Origin: Bacillota bacterium
GTDB lineage: Bacteria > Bacillota > Sulfobacillia > JAJYWN01 > JAJZPE01
Reading direction: 5' to 3'
NCBI GenBank assembly: GCA_036504675.1
Contig: DASXUT010000151.1
Location: 1-38,082 of the forward strand
DNA: 38,082 bases
The stretch's first letter is position 1. The number at the start of each line of letters is the position of its first letter. This document shows positions 8,500-18,089 of this stretch, piece after piece. A model generated the notes under the pieces. The model saw only the letters and a list, made by a program, of their open reading frames with translations. It made no database searches and was not told where the DNA came from. The translations under genes and the position numbers were made by a program.

Positions 8500-8850
8500 T
8501 TACCGGATGGTGGTTCGCTCCTTGACCTTGGCCGCACGGCCGGTCAACTCGCGCAGGTAGTTCAACTTAGCCCGCCGAACCCGCCCCCGTCGAACGACTT
8601 CAATCTTGTCGACCCTCGGGGAATGCAGCGGGAACTTCCGCTCCACGCCGACCCCGTACGAGATGCGCCGAACGGTGAAGGTCTCGCGGACTCCGCCGCC
8701 GCTCCGACCGATGACGATCCCTTCGTAGGCCTGGATCCTCTCGCGGCCACCCTCGACCACTTTGACCTGCACCCGGACAGTATCGCCGGGGGCGAAGTCC
8801 GGGATATCCTTGCGCATGTTCTCGAGTTCGATCGTTCTGATCAGGTCCAC
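8500..8850 (-). CDS. rplS: 50S ribosomal protein L19
   Basis: L19 sits at the 30S-50S interface. The 116-residue sequence is typical: [54 protein letters not shown] and [19 protein letters not shown] 8850 is preceded by AAGGAGGAAGACCG, an excellent ribosome-binding site; 11 extra in-frame codons upstream are rejected. It has its own promoter in the 88-bp gap after trmD and its own terminator, so it can be expressed separately from the rimM-trmD genes. Confidence 0.97.
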   Translation of the reverse strand: MDLIRTIELENMRKDIPDFAPGDTVRVQVKVVEGGRERIQAYEGIVIGRSGGGVRETFTVRRISYGVGVERKFPLHSPRVDKIEVVRRGRVRRAKLNYLRELTGRAAKVKERTTIR

Positions 8851-8889
8851 CGGTCTTCCTCCTTTGACCAAGCAGGTCCACAAGCAGAA

Positions 8890-8918
8890 ATTATAGCATA
8901 CAGCCCTAGAAAAGACAA
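8890..8918 (-). promoter_or_regulatory. Sigma-A promoter of rplS with extended -10
   Basis: On the minus strand TTGTCT (8918-8913), 17 bp, then TATAAT (8895-8890), preceded by TGC, which makes an extended -10. The leader would be about 30 nt before the rplS GTG. Confidence 0.75.
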
Positions 8919-8938
8919 CTTATCGCACGTCCGGGCGG

Positions 8939-9718
8939 TCAGCCTCCGCTCTTCGGTCCTTCCTCGCGGGGGGTGGCTTCCAGCCTGATCTCGGCCAACA
9001 GCCGCTCGTCCTCCCGCCGGAGGTTCACCAACTCGAGCAGGTCCGGACGGCGCTCGAGGGTCCGACGCAGGGATTCGCGGCGGCGCCATAGGCGGACCTT
9101 TTCGTGGTGTCCCGAGACGAGCACCTCGGGGACGGCCATGCCCCGGAAGATCGGCGGCCGAGTGTACTGCGGATATTCCAGGAGGCCGTCGGAAAAGGAC
9201 TCTTCGCTTACCGAGTCGTCCTCGAGGACGCCCGGCACGAGCCGGGAAACCGCGTCGACGAGGACCATCGCCGGCAGTTCACCACCGGTGACCACGAAAT
9301 CGCCCAGGGAGATCTCCTCTTCCACGAGTCCGGCCCTGATCCGCTCGTCGACGCCCTCGTAGTGGCCGCAGATGACCAATAGCCACTCCAGACCGGCCAG
9401 CCTGACAACGGTCTCCTGAGTCAGGCGGCGGCCCTGAGGGGTCATCAGGATGACTCTCGGACGGTGTCCCACCGGGCCCGAGGCGACGATCATCTCGACC
9501 CCCTCGAAGACCGGGTCGGGCTTGAGGACCATGCCCGCCCCGCCACCGTAAGGGTAGTCGTCGACCGTCCGATGCCGGTCGTGGGTGAAGCCGCGCAGGT
9601 CGTGGCAGCGGATGTCCAGCAAGCCGTGGTTGGCACCGCGCTTGACGATGCTCTCTCCAAAAGGGCCTTCGAACATGGCCGGGAAGAGGGTCAGAATATC
9701 GACCCGGAGAGGGCTCAT
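8939..9718 (-). CDS. trmD: tRNA (guanine-37-N1)-methyltransferase TrmD
   Basis: TrmD methylates G37 of tRNAs reading codons with G36, preventing frameshifting, with S-adenosylmethionine bound in a trefoil knot. The 259-residue protein has the signatures [16 protein letters not shown] at the N-terminus, [17 protein letters not shown] (54-70), [11 protein letters not shown] (118-128) and [16 protein letters not shown] 9718 overlaps the rimM stop by four bases (ATGA) and follows GGAGGAGTGGAA. The length is usual. The order rimM-trmD-rplS is conserved. Confidence 0.97.
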   Translation of the reverse strand: MSPLRVDILTLFPAMFEGPFGESIVKRGANHGLLDIRCHDLRGFTHDRHRTVDDYPYGGGAGMVLKPDPVFEGVEMIVASGPVGHRPRVILMTPQGRRLTQETVVRLAGLEWLLVICGHYEGVDERIRAGLVEEEISLGDFVVTGGELPAMVLVDAVSRLVPGVLEDDSVSEESFSDGLLEYPQYTRPPIFRGMAVPEVLVSGHHEKVRLWRRRESLRRTLERRPDLLELVNLRREDERLLAEIRLEATPREEGPKSGG

Positions 9719-10227
9719 TTCCACTCCTCCAAGGGCCTTGCGACGATCACTCCGGCGGCCAGGTCGACCCGGCGGATGACTTCTCGTGTCGCCGGGAGAA
9801 GGGTCTGACGCCCGCCGTCAGTGACGACGTAGACGTCGTTGGCCGGCTCGCTGACCACCTCGCTGAGGAGACCGAGGGGCTTGCCGGATTCGTCGATGAC
9901 TCTCAACCCGACCAGCTGGAAGTGATAATAGGAGCCTTCCGGTAAAGGCACGACGGCCGCCGGCGGGACCTTGACCTCCCCGCCGACCAACCCCTCGGCC
10001 TCGTCGCGGGTCTTTGCCCAATCGAAGGCCATCAGGTAAACCCCTTTGTGCGGGGTGGCCTCAGTGATCCTGGCCGGCCTTTGCGAGCCGTCCGGCCCGA
10101 CCACGAAGACGTCGGGTCGTTCCAGGTAACGCTGAGGAAAGTCGGTCAGGGGGTAGACCCTGACCATCCCTCTGACCCCGTGGACGCCGACGATCTTGCC
10201 GATGCTGATCAGTTCCTCTTCGGCCAA
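9715..10227 (-). CDS. rimM: 16S rRNA processing protein RimM
   Basis: RimM assists assembly of the 30S head with S19. The 170-residue protein shows the N-terminal RimM domain ([56 protein letters not shown]) and the PRC-barrel C-terminal half ([40 protein letters not shown]). TTG 10227, preceded by GGGTGGCGCCGGC, gives normal length; the frame is open upstream to 10500 but there overlaps ylqD. It is translationally coupled to trmD by a four-base overlap. Confidence 0.95.
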   Translation of the reverse strand: MAEEELISIGKIVGVHGVRGMVRVYPLTDFPQRYLERPDVFVVGPDGSQRPARITEATPHKGVYLMAFDWAKTRDEAEGLVGGEVKVPPAAVVPLPEGSYYHFQLVGLRVIDESGKPLGLLSEVVSEPANDVYVVTDGGRQTLLPATREVIRRVDLAAGVIVARPLEEWK

Positions 10228-10240
10228 GCCGGCGCCACCC

Positions 10241-10642
10241 CTATTCCCGGATGGCGACCACCCGGCCGTCCTCCACGACGATCTCCGCCTGGAAGAGACG
10301 GTCCCAGTCGTCGCCGATCCTGACTTGGACGAAGCCCTCCACCGTCCCCTGGCCGACTTCGACCCCCGGCTCGAGCCGCCCGGACTCCTTGAGCTTCTCG
10401 ACCAGTCGGCTCTTATTCTCGAGCCGGTTCTGGCGCTCGGCCTGGAGGCGTTCGACGGCCGACCGGCGCTCCGCGGGGGACCCTTCGTCGGCCTCGCCAA
10501 GGCGTTTGAGCTGTCCTTCGATCTGGGCCAGCTCGGCCTCGGTCCGGCGCAGAGCCTCCTGGAACTCGGCCGCGAGTTGCTTCTTCAAGACCTCGGTCAC
10601 CTTGGCCTTGACCGTCACCGGGCGCTGGATGAAGATGGCCAC
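10241..10642 (-). CDS. ylqD: YlqD family protein
   Basis: A 133-residue protein recognised chiefly by position (khpA-ylqD-rimM-trmD, as in Bacillus) and by its layout: IQRPVTVKAKVTE, a long charged coiled coil (about residues 15-90), and a small C-terminal beta module ending VVEDGRVVAIRE. Function is unknown; the context suggests a link to ribosome or RNA metabolism. The GTG start shares one base with the khpA stop codon (TAGTG). Confidence 0.82.
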   Translation of the reverse strand: MAIFIQRPVTVKAKVTEVLKKQLAAEFQEALRRTEAELAQIEGQLKRLGEADEGSPAERRSAVERLQAERQNRLENKSRLVEKLKESGRLEPGVEVGQGTVEGFVQVRIGDDWDRLFQAEIVVEDGRVVAIRE

Positions 10643-10872
10643 TACTGGACGACCTCGACCGAGACCTTCCGGCCTTGCTTGGTCGCCGCCGCCTTGACCA
10701 CCGCCCGGATGGCCTTGACCACCCGCCCCTGTCGCCCGATCACCTTGCCCATATCCTGCGGGTCGACCCGGAGCTCGACGACCGAGCTGTGCGGGCCGCC
10801 GACCTCCGCCACCTGAACGGCGTCGGGATTATCGACGAGGGCCCTGGCCAGGACCAGAACCAGTTCCTTCAC
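10642..10872 (-). CDS. khpA: KH-domain RNA-binding protein KhpA (YlqC)
   Basis: A 76-residue single KH domain protein with the RNA-gripping loop GKVIGRQGR. In Bacillota KhpA pairs with KhpB (Jag/EloR) and binds many RNAs, affecting cell elongation. GTG 10872 follows GGAGGTGCGACC, so the four extra upstream codons are not used. It lies between rpsP and ylqD, as in most Bacillota. Confidence 0.93.
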   Translation of the reverse strand: MKELVLVLARALVDNPDAVQVAEVGGPHSSVVELRVDPQDMGKVIGRQGRVVKAIRAVVKAAATKQGRKVSVEVVQ

Positions 10873-10906
10873 GGTCGCACCTCCCAAAGACCCGTCCCTT
10901 GGATGG

Positions 10907-11194
10907 TCAGGCCTTCTCGGACTCGCCCGGCTCTGGACCGGCGGCCCTGCTGCCCTTGATACCGGCGCGGATGAAGAGGGACTTCACCGTCTCCGACGGC
11001 TGAGCGCCTTTGGCCAGCCACTCGCGGGCCTTGTCTTCCTGAACCTTGATCACGGCGGGCTCGCGGGTCGGGTCGTAGTAACCAATCTCCTCGATGAACC
11101 GCCCGTCACGGGGCGACCGGGAATCGGCGACGACCAGCCGATAACTCGGGGCCTTCTTGGCGCCAACCCGCTTGAGACGAATCTTGACTGCCAC
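10907..11194 (-). CDS. rpsP: 30S ribosomal protein S16
   Basis: S16 is an assembly protein of the 30S body. The 95-residue sequence carries [41 protein letters not shown] and [19 protein letters not shown], all typical, with a short acidic tail. The start is preceded by AGAGGAGTGGCA-type purine sequence. It begins 98 bp after ffh; that gap contains a small GGCC-TTTC-GGCC hairpin but no clear promoter. Confidence 0.97.
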   Translation of the reverse strand: MAVKIRLKRVGAKKAPSYRLVVADSRSPRDGRFIEEIGYYDPTREPAVIKVQEDKAREWLAKGAQPSETVKSLFIRAGIKGSRAAGPEPGESEKA

Positions 11195-11292
11195 TCCTCT
11201 TGGACACCTCCAAAGCGACTATGATAGCCTGGCCTTTCGGCCCTGATCTAGATCCGGCCGGGGGACGGCAAAGCGACCGCCCGGGGCCGATC

Positions 11293-12639
11293 TCAGCGGG
11301 GCATCCAGCCTGGACCGCCGGGACCCCGCTTGATCCCCTTCTCCCCCATGCTCATGACCTGCCTGATCATCTTGCGGGTCGCGTCGAACTGCTTGAGCAG
11401 GGTGTTGACCTGCTGAACGCTGGTCCCGCTGCCGGCGGCGATCCGCCGCCGCCGCGAGCCGTCGATGAGTTCCGGCCGCCGGCGCTCTTCGGGGGTCATC
11501 GAGTTGATGATCGCCTCAGCCCGGTCCAGTTGCCGGTCATCGACGTCCTTCGGGATCATCCCCTTCATCCGTGCGGCTCCGGGAAACATCGACATCAGTT
11601 GGTCGATGGGGCCCATCTTGCGCACTTGTCGGAGCTGGTCAACGAAGTCTTCAAAGGTGAACTCGTCGGCCCGCAGCTTCCGCTCGAGGTCGCGGGCCTT
11701 CTTCTCGTCGAAGTTCTCCTGGGCCTTCTCGATGAGGGTCAGAACATCACCCATCCCGAGGATGCGCGAGGCCATCCGGTCGGGGTAGAACGGCTCGAGG
11801 GCCTGCAGTTTCTCACCGGTGCCGATGAACTTGATCGGCCGGCCGGTGACCGCCCGGACCGAGAGGGCCGCGCCGCCTCTGGCGTCGCTGTCCATCTTGG
11901 TCAGGATCACCCCGTCCAGACCGACCCGGGTGTTGAAGGCCTCGGCCACGTCGACCGCGCTCTGGCCGCTCATGGCGTCGACCACCAGCATGACCTCATG
12001 AGGCTTAACGGCTTCCTTCATCCGGACAAGCTCAGTCATGAGTTCCTCGTCGACATGAAGGCGGCCGGCCGTGTCGACGATCACCGCGTCGCGGGCCTGA
12101 CGGTCGGCCTCCTGGCAGCCGGCCTCGGCGATGGCTACCGGATCCTCACCCGGGGCACCGGCCCATACCGGCATCCCCAGCTGGTCGCCGAGAATCTTGA
12201 GCTGCTCTACGGCGGCCGGGCGATAAACGTCGGCGGCCACCAGCAGCGGCCGCCGCCCCCCGGAACGCAGGTGGGCGGCGAGCTTGCCGGCTGTCGTCGT
12301 CTTGCCGGACCCCTGCAGGCCGACCAGCATGATCACCGTCGGCGGCTTGGCGGCCAGGTTCAGGCGGGCCGGGGTCTTCCCCATCAGCTCGATCAACTCG
12401 TCGTGGACGATCTTGATCACTTGCTGAGCCGGGGTCAGGCTCTCCAGGACCTCGGCCCCGACCGCCCGTTCGTCGATCCGGGCAATGAAGTCCTTGGCCA
12501 CCCGGTAGTTGACATCGGCCTCGAGGAGGGCCATCCGGACCTCCCGGGTGGCCTCCTTGACGTCGTTGGGGCCTAGCTTGCCGCGCCCCCTCAGCCGTTT
12601 GAAGGTCGCTTGCAGTCTTTCGCTGAGGCTTTCGAACAC
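11293..12639 (-). CDS. ffh: Signal recognition particle protein Ffh
   Basis: Ffh binds 4.5S/6S RNA and nascent signal sequences and delivers ribosomes to FtsY at the membrane. The 448-residue protein has the N helical bundle, the G domain with P-loop GLQGSGKTTT (107-116), DTAGR (189-193) and TKMD (247-250), and the Met-rich M domain (about 300-448, including GPIDQLMSMFPG and MIRQVMSMGEKG). The start is GTG, three bases after the ylxM stop, so the pair is translationally coupled. Confidence 0.98.
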   Translation of the reverse strand: MFESLSERLQATFKRLRGRGKLGPNDVKEATREVRMALLEADVNYRVAKDFIARIDERAVGAEVLESLTPAQQVIKIVHDELIELMGKTPARLNLAAKPPTVIMLVGLQGSGKTTTAGKLAAHLRSGGRRPLLVAADVYRPAAVEQLKILGDQLGMPVWAGAPGEDPVAIAEAGCQEADRQARDAVIVDTAGRLHVDEELMTELVRMKEAVKPHEVMLVVDAMSGQSAVDVAEAFNTRVGLDGVILTKMDSDARGGAALSVRAVTGRPIKFIGTGEKLQALEPFYPDRMASRILGMGDVLTLIEKAQENFDEKKARDLERKLRADEFTFEDFVDQLRQVRKMGPIDQLMSMFPGAARMKGMIPKDVDDRQLDRAEAIINSMTPEERRRPELIDGSRRRRIAAGSGTSVQQVNTLLKQFDATRKMIRQVMSMGEKGIKRGPGGPGWMPR

Positions 12640-12642
12640 TTC

Positions 12643-13053
12643 TCAGGACCTCGCCTTGAGGCGCTTGATCAAACGTTCCAAGCGCGGCTTGAGCGGATGG
12701 GCCGATTCTAGGGCGTCGACGGCCCGCGCCAGGGAGGCCATCAGGCGGCGGGCGACGGCGTCTCGCGCGACCAGGCCGAGACGCCGCTCGTAGTCTTCCA
12801 ATGCTTTCTCGGAGCGGGTCAGGAGGTCATGGACCGCTTGGCGGCTGACGCCGAGCAACTCGCTGATCTCACCCAAGGAGAGGTCGTCCTCATAATGCAT
12901 CGACAGCATCTCGCGCTGGCGATCGGTCAACAGTGGGCCGTAGTAGTCGTAAAGAAGCACGGTCCGGTTGGCCCGGTCCAGCCGTCTGGCGACGGCCGGC
13001 CGGTCTGTCGAGGCCCTCACCGTCTTGTCCGCGGCGCGGCTGATCTTGCTCAT
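12643..13053 (-). CDS. ylxM: YlxM family DNA-binding protein, SRP-associated
   Basis: A 136-residue UPF0122 protein with a sigma-factor region-4-like helix-turn-helix (LSLGEISELLGVSRQAVHDLL, about residues 56-76), preceded by LLTDRQREMLSMHYEDD. In Bacillota ylxM is cotranscribed with ffh, and streptococcal YlxM binds SRP components. The N-terminal 25 residues and C-terminal basic tail (KPRLERLIKRLKARS) are longer than in compact homologues. It is the first gene behind the promoter at 13131-13159. Confidence 0.92.
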   Translation of the reverse strand: MSKISRAADKTVRASTDRPAVARRLDRANRTVLLYDYYGPLLTDRQREMLSMHYEDDLSLGEISELLGVSRQAVHDLLTRSEKALEDYERRLGLVARDAVARRLMASLARAVDALESAHPLKPRLERLIKRLKARS

Positions 13054-13130
13054 CTGGCTGTCTTCCCCCCCGCCGCGACGGCCGCTGCGTCGGCGGTCGA
13101 AGCTGTCAAGGAAAAAACCTTTACAGCCGT

Positions 13131-13159
13131 ATTGTAGACGACAACAGGGCCGCCGTCAA
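13131..13159 (-). promoter_or_regulatory. Sigma-A promoter of the ylxM-ffh operon
   Basis: On the minus strand TTGACG (13159-13154), 17 bp, then TACAAT (13136-13131). Transcription would start near 13124, giving a leader of about 70 nt before ylxM. It lies in the 189-bp gap after ftsY; I see nothing else there. Confidence 0.78.
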
Positions 13160-13242
13160 GTCTCGCCGCCCGAAAGGCAAGGCTGACCGACCGCGGCCGA
13201 TGACCCCAAATGCCCGGACACGAGATCGACCGAGACGGACGT

Positions 13243-14244
13243 TCAGCCCCCGGACCCGGCGGACTCCGCCTGGTCGGGGAAGAGCCCGGCCACGAAACGC
13301 TCCGCCGAGAACGGTTCGAGGTCCTCGGCGGCCTCGCCAAGCCCGACGTATCTGACTGGCAGGCCGATCTCGTCGGCGATGGCGACCACCACGCCGCCCT
13401 TGGCCGTCCCGTCCAGCTTGGTCAGGACTACCCCGGTCACGCCGACCGCCTCCTTGAAGACGCGTGCCTGCTGCACGGCGTTGAGGCCGGTGGTCGCGTC
13501 GACGACGAGGAGGACCTCGTGGGGAGCCCCGGGAATCTCGCGGGCCAAGACCCGCTGGATCTTCTTGAGCTCCTCCATCAGGTTGACCTTGGTATGCAGG
13601 CGGCCGGCCGTGTCGACGATGACCACGTCGGCTCCCCGCGCTTGGGCGGCCTTGAGGGCATCGAAAGCCACCGCGGCCGGGTCTCCCCCGGCTTGGTGCT
13701 TGACGACCGTGGCACCGGTCCGCTGGCCCCAGATGGTCAACTGCTCGGCAGCCGCCGCTCGGAAGGTGTCGGCGGCCGCCATGACGACCTCCAGCCCCTC
13801 ATCGCGGAAGCGACCGGCGAGCTTCCCGATGGTCGTCGTCTTCCCCGTCCCGTTGACCCCGACGACCATCAGCACGCGGGGCTTGGCGACCGATTCTCCG
13901 GGCCCCCCGGATGGTCCCGCGGAAGCTTGCCCGGCCCCGGGCCGCGCTTTCGAGGCCTCCCCGGCCGACAGCCGTCTGGCCAACTCCTCGCGGAGGAGCC
14001 GCCTGACCTCGCCGGCCTCGGTCACGCCCTCCTCACGGCAGCGCCGGCGGATGGCTTCGACGATACCCTGGCTGCCGGCCACGCCGATGTCGGCCTGGAT
14101 CAGGATCGCCTCGAGCTCCTCGAAGAGGTCCTCGTCCAGGCGGCCCGACCTCTGCACCAGGGCCTGGACCTTGTCGGTCAGGCCCTGCCTCATCTTCTGC
14201 AAACCCCGGCTGAAACGGTTGAACCAACCCTCTGGCTTGGTCAT
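13243..14244 (-). CDS. ftsY: Signal recognition particle receptor FtsY
   Basis: FtsY is the membrane-associated GTPase that receives SRP-ribosome complexes. The 333-residue protein has a short N region with amphipathic WFNRFSRGLQKMRQGL, the NG domain with GVNGTGKTTT (129-138), a DTAGR motif (211-215) and TKLDGTAKGG (275-284). A low-complexity Ala/Gly/Pro insert (about residues 95-120) sits between the N bundle and the P-loop. The acidic A domain of E. coli FtsY is absent, as usual in Bacillota. It follows smc by 49 bp, as in Bacillus. Confidence 0.97.
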   Translation of the reverse strand: MTKPEGWFNRFSRGLQKMRQGLTDKVQALVQRSGRLDEDLFEELEAILIQADIGVAGSQGIVEAIRRRCREEGVTEAGEVRRLLREELARRLSAGEASKARPGAGQASAGPSGGPGESVAKPRVLMVVGVNGTGKTTTIGKLAGRFRDEGLEVVMAAADTFRAAAAEQLTIWGQRTGATVVKHQAGGDPAAVAFDALKAAQARGADVVIVDTAGRLHTKVNLMEELKKIQRVLAREIPGAPHEVLLVVDATTGLNAVQQARVFKEAVGVTGVVLTKLDGTAKGGVVVAIADEIGLPVRYVGLGEAAEDLEPFSAERFVAGLFPDQAESAGSGG

Positions 14245-14293
14245 CCCCCGCGAAAACCCCCATTCATTCCTGGCAACCCGGTCTTATCCTGCC

Positions 14294-17200
14294 TCAGCTG
14301 GCTTTTTCCTCGAGTCTCACGGAGACGATCTTGGAGACGCCGCCTTCCTCCATGGTCACACCGTAGAGGACGTCGGCCACCTCCATCGTCCGCTTCTGAT
14401 GGGTGATGATGAGGAACTGCGTCTTGCGGGAGCACTCCCTGAGGAAGCGGGCAAACCGCTCAACGTTGCTCTCGTCGAGGGCCGCGTCGATCTCGTCCAG
14501 GAGGCAGAACGGGCTGGGCTTGACCTCGAGGACGGCGAAGAGGAGAGCGATGGCCGTCAGGGCCTTCTCCCCGCCGGACAAGAGGGACAGGTTCTGCAGC
14601 GTCTTTCCGGGCGGCTGGGCCAGGATGTCGATGCCCGTCTCCAGGAGATTGCCCTCGTCAATGAGGATCAATTCGGCTCGGCCGCCCCCGAAGAGCCGCT
14701 GAAAGACCCGGGAGAACTGCTCCTTGATGAGCAGGAAGTGCTCCAGGAAGCGCTTCTTCATGACCTCGTCGATCTCGGCGATCAGCTGGCCGAGCTGCCC
14801 CCTGGCCTGCTCCAGGTCGGCATGCTGGGTCTTGAGGAACTCCACCCGCTCTTTGGCCCGTTGGAAGTCGTCGATGGCCGCCAGGTTGACCAGACCGAGT
14901 CCGTCGATCCGGGCCCTCAGTTCCTCGGCTTCGGCCTCGGCGGCAACCCGGTCGGCCGGCGGTTCGACCCGGTCGGCTTCGGCCTCCAGCCGCGAGACGT
15001 CGAGTCCGTACTGACCGGACAACCGCTCCCGAAGGCGCTGCAGTTCGGCCTCCACCCGGGCCTGCTCGACCTCGGCCGAGCGAAGCTTGGCTGCCGCTCC
15101 CTCAGATTGCCTTCGGAGGGCGCGACTCTCCTTCTCGGCCGTGACCAACCCGGCCTCAACCGCCTTGCGGACCTCGGCGGCCTTGGCCAGTTCGACCTCG
15201 GCCGTCGCCTTGTCCTCCTTGAACCGGACCTCCTCGGCCTCGTCGGACCGGCGGCTGCCGGCGACTTCCTCGGCCTGCCGGGACAGATCGGCCGCCTCCG
15301 CCTCCAGGCCGGTGATGTCGCCCTCCAGCTCCTGGCGGCGGCGACGGCGCTCGGCGGTGGCCGCGGTCAGGCCGTTGATCTCCTGCTTGAGCGTCGCCGC
15401 CGCGACTCGGTTGTCGGCCACCTGTCCGGCCAGTGTCTCCCTGGCGACGGTGGTCTCGACGAACCCTTTCTCGTCGGCGGTGATCTTCTCGCGGATGGCC
15501 GTCTCTTCGTCCTTCAGCCCGTCCAGACGGGCCCGCGCCTTCTCAGTCGTCCTCGCCGCCTCACGCTCCTGGCGGTCGAGCTTCTGCTGTTCCAGAGCTA
15601 GGAGCTGTCGGGATTGGGCCAGCTTCTTGGCCTCTTCTTCCGCCCTGGCCAGGTCGCGGTCCCCGGTGGCCTGGCGGATCTCCAGCCGGTGGGTTGTCTC
15701 CAGCGCGGCGGCCAGTTCATTGTCGGCCTTCTGCCGTTCTTCAGCGATCTTGGCCAGTTCCCGCCGGACTTTCGCCAGCTCGTCCTCGTCACGCGCCAAG
15801 CGCTCCGTGAGGTCGGCCAGCTCGCGGCGGCGTTCGAGGGGGTTGCCGGCGGCCGTGTGGGGACCGCCCCCGGCCGCGACGACGCCGTCGGCGGCGACCA
15901 CCTCCCCGCCGATGGTCACGGCCGCCCGGCCCCCGAAGACCCCGACGATCTCCCAGGCCGAGGTGAGGTCCGGGGTGATCACGTAGCGGTCAGAGAGCCA
16001 GGTCACCAGGTCCCCCCCACCGGCTCTGGGCCTGATCCAGGCGCCCAACCCCAGACCGTCCCCTCGGCCCTTGGATGGGCCGGCCTTGGCGGCGGTTGGG
16101 GCGGCCTCGCGACGAGCCGGAGCCACGGTCAGCCGGCGGCAGAGTTCGAGCGGCAGGACCAGGAGCCGACCCTCGCCCGCGGCACAGGCAGCCGCCAGAC
16201 GTTCGGCATCGGCTATCGTCTCGACCACGACGGCCTGGATCAGGTCTCCCAGCGCGGTCTCGACTTGGACCTCGTGGCCGGGCAGGACTTCGATCAGGTC
16301 GGCCAGGCTGCCCAGGACGCCGACGCCGGCCGGCCGGCCTTCTTTCTTGGCCACCAGGACGCGGCGGGCGATCTCCCCGTAACCCTGGTAGCCCGACTCC
16401 ATCTCCTCAAGCACGGAGAGGCGGGTCCGCCTAGTCCGGCAAGTCTCTTCGCACCGGGCCACCTCTCGCTGCAGTTCGACGGCCTTAGTCGCGGCCGACC
16501 CGGCGGTCTTCCGCCAGTGCTCGGCCATGGATCGGAGCTCAGCCAGTTCCCGCCGCACGCCGTCGAGTTCACGGCGGACCACGGCCGCGTTCTCATCGGC
16601 CGCCCGCTGGGCGATCTCGCCCTCCTCGGCCTCGCTCTCCAGTCGCAGACGCCGGGCTGCCGCGGCCTGGGCCATCTGCTCGGCCTCACGGACCCGGTTG
16701 CGCTCCTCGGCCGCCTCATTGAGGGCCTCGATCAGTTCGCCCTTCAGCGATTCGACGGCCTGGCGGGTCTGCCCGAGGCCGGCCTCGACTTCCTCCAGCC
16801 CCAACGTCCTGGCTGCCAGCTCCGCCTCGGCCCCGGCCAGTTGGGCCGCGATCTCCACGGCCCGACGGTCCTCGGCCTCAAGGGAGCCGGCGACTTCGGT
16901 CAGGCGGACTCGAAGGTTGTCGGCCTCCCGGACCTTGGCCGCCCTCTCCCGCTCGATGGCCGCTAGCCGCTCCTCGGCCACCGCCCGACGGCCTTCCAGA
17001 CGGACCAGGGCTTCGCTGATCTCGGCCAGGGACCTCTGACGCCCATCCACGGCGGCCTCGGCCTCAGCCAGGCGCTCGCGGCCGGCGTCGACCTCGGTTT
17101 CCAGGGCCGCCAGGCGTCCCGTCGCCCGTTCGGCCTGTTCCCGGTAAGCCTCGGCCTTCTCGACCAGGTCTCGCAGCTTGGCCCGGCCCGCGGCGGCATC

Positions 17201-17896
17201 GACCAAGTAGAGCTGGGTCTCCAAGGCCTGCAACCGGGTTCGATAGTCCCGGTAGAGTTGGGCCACGTGGTATTGCTTTTCCAGCGGTTCCAGCTGGGCC
17301 TCGGTGGCCGAGATGACATCGCCCACCCGAAGCAAGTTCTGCAGGGTCTCCTCCAGTTTCCGCTGGGCCTCACGCTTGCGATTCTTGTACCGAACGATCC
17401 CGGCCGCCTCTTCGAAGATGCCCCGCCGATCCTCCCACCGGCTCGAGAGGACGTTCTCCACCTGGCCCTGACCGATGATGGAATAGCCCTCCTTGCCCAC
17501 CCCGGTGTCCGAAAAGAGGTCGAGGACGTCCTTCAGCCGGCAGTCGCTCTTGTTGATCAGGTACTGGCCATCGCCGGAACGGAAGACCCGGCGGGTGACG
17601 GTCACCTCGTTGTAGTCGATCCCCAGGCCGCCGTCGCCGTTGTCGATGGTCAACCCGACCTCGGCCATCGACAGGGAGCGTCGCTGCGAACTGCCGGCAA
17701 AGATGACCTCTTCCATCTTCGTCCCACGGAGCTGTCGCGGACTTTGCTCCCCCAAGGCCCAGCGGACCGAATCGGCGATGTTGCTCTTGCCGCTGCCGTT
17801 TGGGCCGACGATGGCCGTCACTCCGGGCTGCAGTTCGAGTTCGATCCGGTCGGCAAAAGACTTGAACCCGAATACGTCCAGGCGCTTCAGGTACAC
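14294..17896 (-). CDS. smc: Chromosome segregation protein SMC
   Basis: SMC forms the ATPase core of condensin with ScpAB, loaded at ParB-parS. From GTG 17896 the protein has 1200 residues. The N-terminal head carries GPNGSGKSN (31-39), followed by a long coiled coil, a hinge near 500-690 (GYQGYGEIARRVL, LGSLADLIEV, ALGDLIQAVVVE), a second coiled coil, and the C-terminal head with signature LSGGEKALTAIALLFA (from about 1106) and Walker B CLLDEIDAALDESN. The hinge contains an Ala/Lys/Gly-rich insert of about 35 residues. The GTG follows GGGGGTGCCTGG; the 106-codon extension to 18214 crosses the spoVS terminator and is rejected. Confidence 0.97.
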   Translation of the reverse strand: MYLKRLDVFGFKSFADRIELELQPGVTAIVGPNGSGKSNIADSVRWALGEQSPRQLRGTKMEEVIFAGSSQRRSLSMAEVGLTIDNGDGGLGIDYNEVTVTRRVFRSGDGQYLINKSDCRLKDVLDLFSDTGVGKEGYSIIGQGQVENVLSSRWEDRRGIFEEAAGIVRYKNRKREAQRKLEETLQNLLRVGDVISATEAQLEPLEKQYHVAQLYRDYRTRLQALETQLYLVDAAAGRAKLRDLVEKAEAYREQAERATGRLAALETEVDAGRERLAEAEAAVDGRQRSLAEISEALVRLEGRRAVAEERLAAIERERAAKVREADNLRVRLTEVAGSLEAEDRRAVEIAAQLAGAEAELAARTLGLEEVEAGLGQTRQAVESLKGELIEALNEAAEERNRVREAEQMAQAAAARRLRLESEAEEGEIAQRAADENAAVVRRELDGVRRELAELRSMAEHWRKTAGSAATKAVELQREVARCEETCRTRRTRLSVLEEMESGYQGYGEIARRVLVAKKEGRPAGVGVLGSLADLIEVLPGHEVQVETALGDLIQAVVVETIADAERLAAACAAGEGRLLVLPLELCRRLTVAPARREAAPTAAKAGPSKGRGDGLGLGAWIRPRAGGGDLVTWLSDRYVITPDLTSAWEIVGVFGGRAAVTIGGEVVAADGVVAAGGGPHTAAGNPLERRRELADLTERLARDEDELAKVRRELAKIAEERQKADNELAAALETTHRLEIRQATGDRDLARAEEEAKKLAQSRQLLALEQQKLDRQEREAARTTEKARARLDGLKDEETAIREKITADEKGFVETTVARETLAGQVADNRVAAATLKQEINGLTAATAERRRRRQELEGDITGLEAEAADLSRQAEEVAGSRRSDEAEEVRFKEDKATAEVELAKAAEVRKAVEAGLVTAEKESRALRRQSEGAAAKLRSAEVEQARVEAELQRLRERLSGQYGLDVSRLEAEADRVEPPADRVAAEAEAEELRARIDGLGLVNLAAIDDFQRAKERVEFLKTQHADLEQARGQLGQLIAEIDEVMKKRFLEHFLLIKEQFSRVFQRLFGGGRAELILIDEGNLLETGIDILAQPPGKTLQNLSLLSGGEKALTAIALLFAVLEVKPSPFCLLDEIDAALDESNVERFARFLRECSRKTQFLIITHQKRTMEVADVLYGVTMEEGGVSKIVSVRLEEKAS

Positions 17897-18018
17897 CCAG
17901 GCACCCCCGATACCAGGAGAATGGCAGCCCAGGGCCGCGGCTGCCAGATCTGCCGGTTCATTCTCTCCCCATTCTACCATAGGCTTCAGGGGGCGGGAAG
18001 AGTTCACTCCCTGGCCAC

Positions 18019-18051
18019 AAAAAGGCCCCGCCACCTTGCGGCGGCCGGGCC
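18019..18051 (-). terminator. Rho-independent terminator after spoVS
   Basis: On the minus strand a 12-position stem (18051-18040 with 18035-18024, one mismatch and one wobble, loop GCAA) is followed by TTTTTG. It separates spoVS from smc. Confidence 0.85.
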
Positions 18052-18089
18052 TGATGATTCGGAGACTGTAGACTCCTGGGGAGTCCTTT

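Noticed and set aside
11195-11292. A promoter or regulatory element between rpsP and ffh
   Set aside because: A TATCAT sequence occurs, but there is no acceptable -35 at 16-18 bp; only a small GGCC hairpin is visible.
13379-15601. A 740-codon plus-strand open frame, and similar long frames at 4962-6251, 11200-12576, 15614-16966 and 33888-35309
   Set aside because: All are antisense shadows of ffh, ftsY, smc, fakA and the HD-GYP gene. High GC makes stops rare, and the translations are low-complexity Arg/Pro/Gly-rich.
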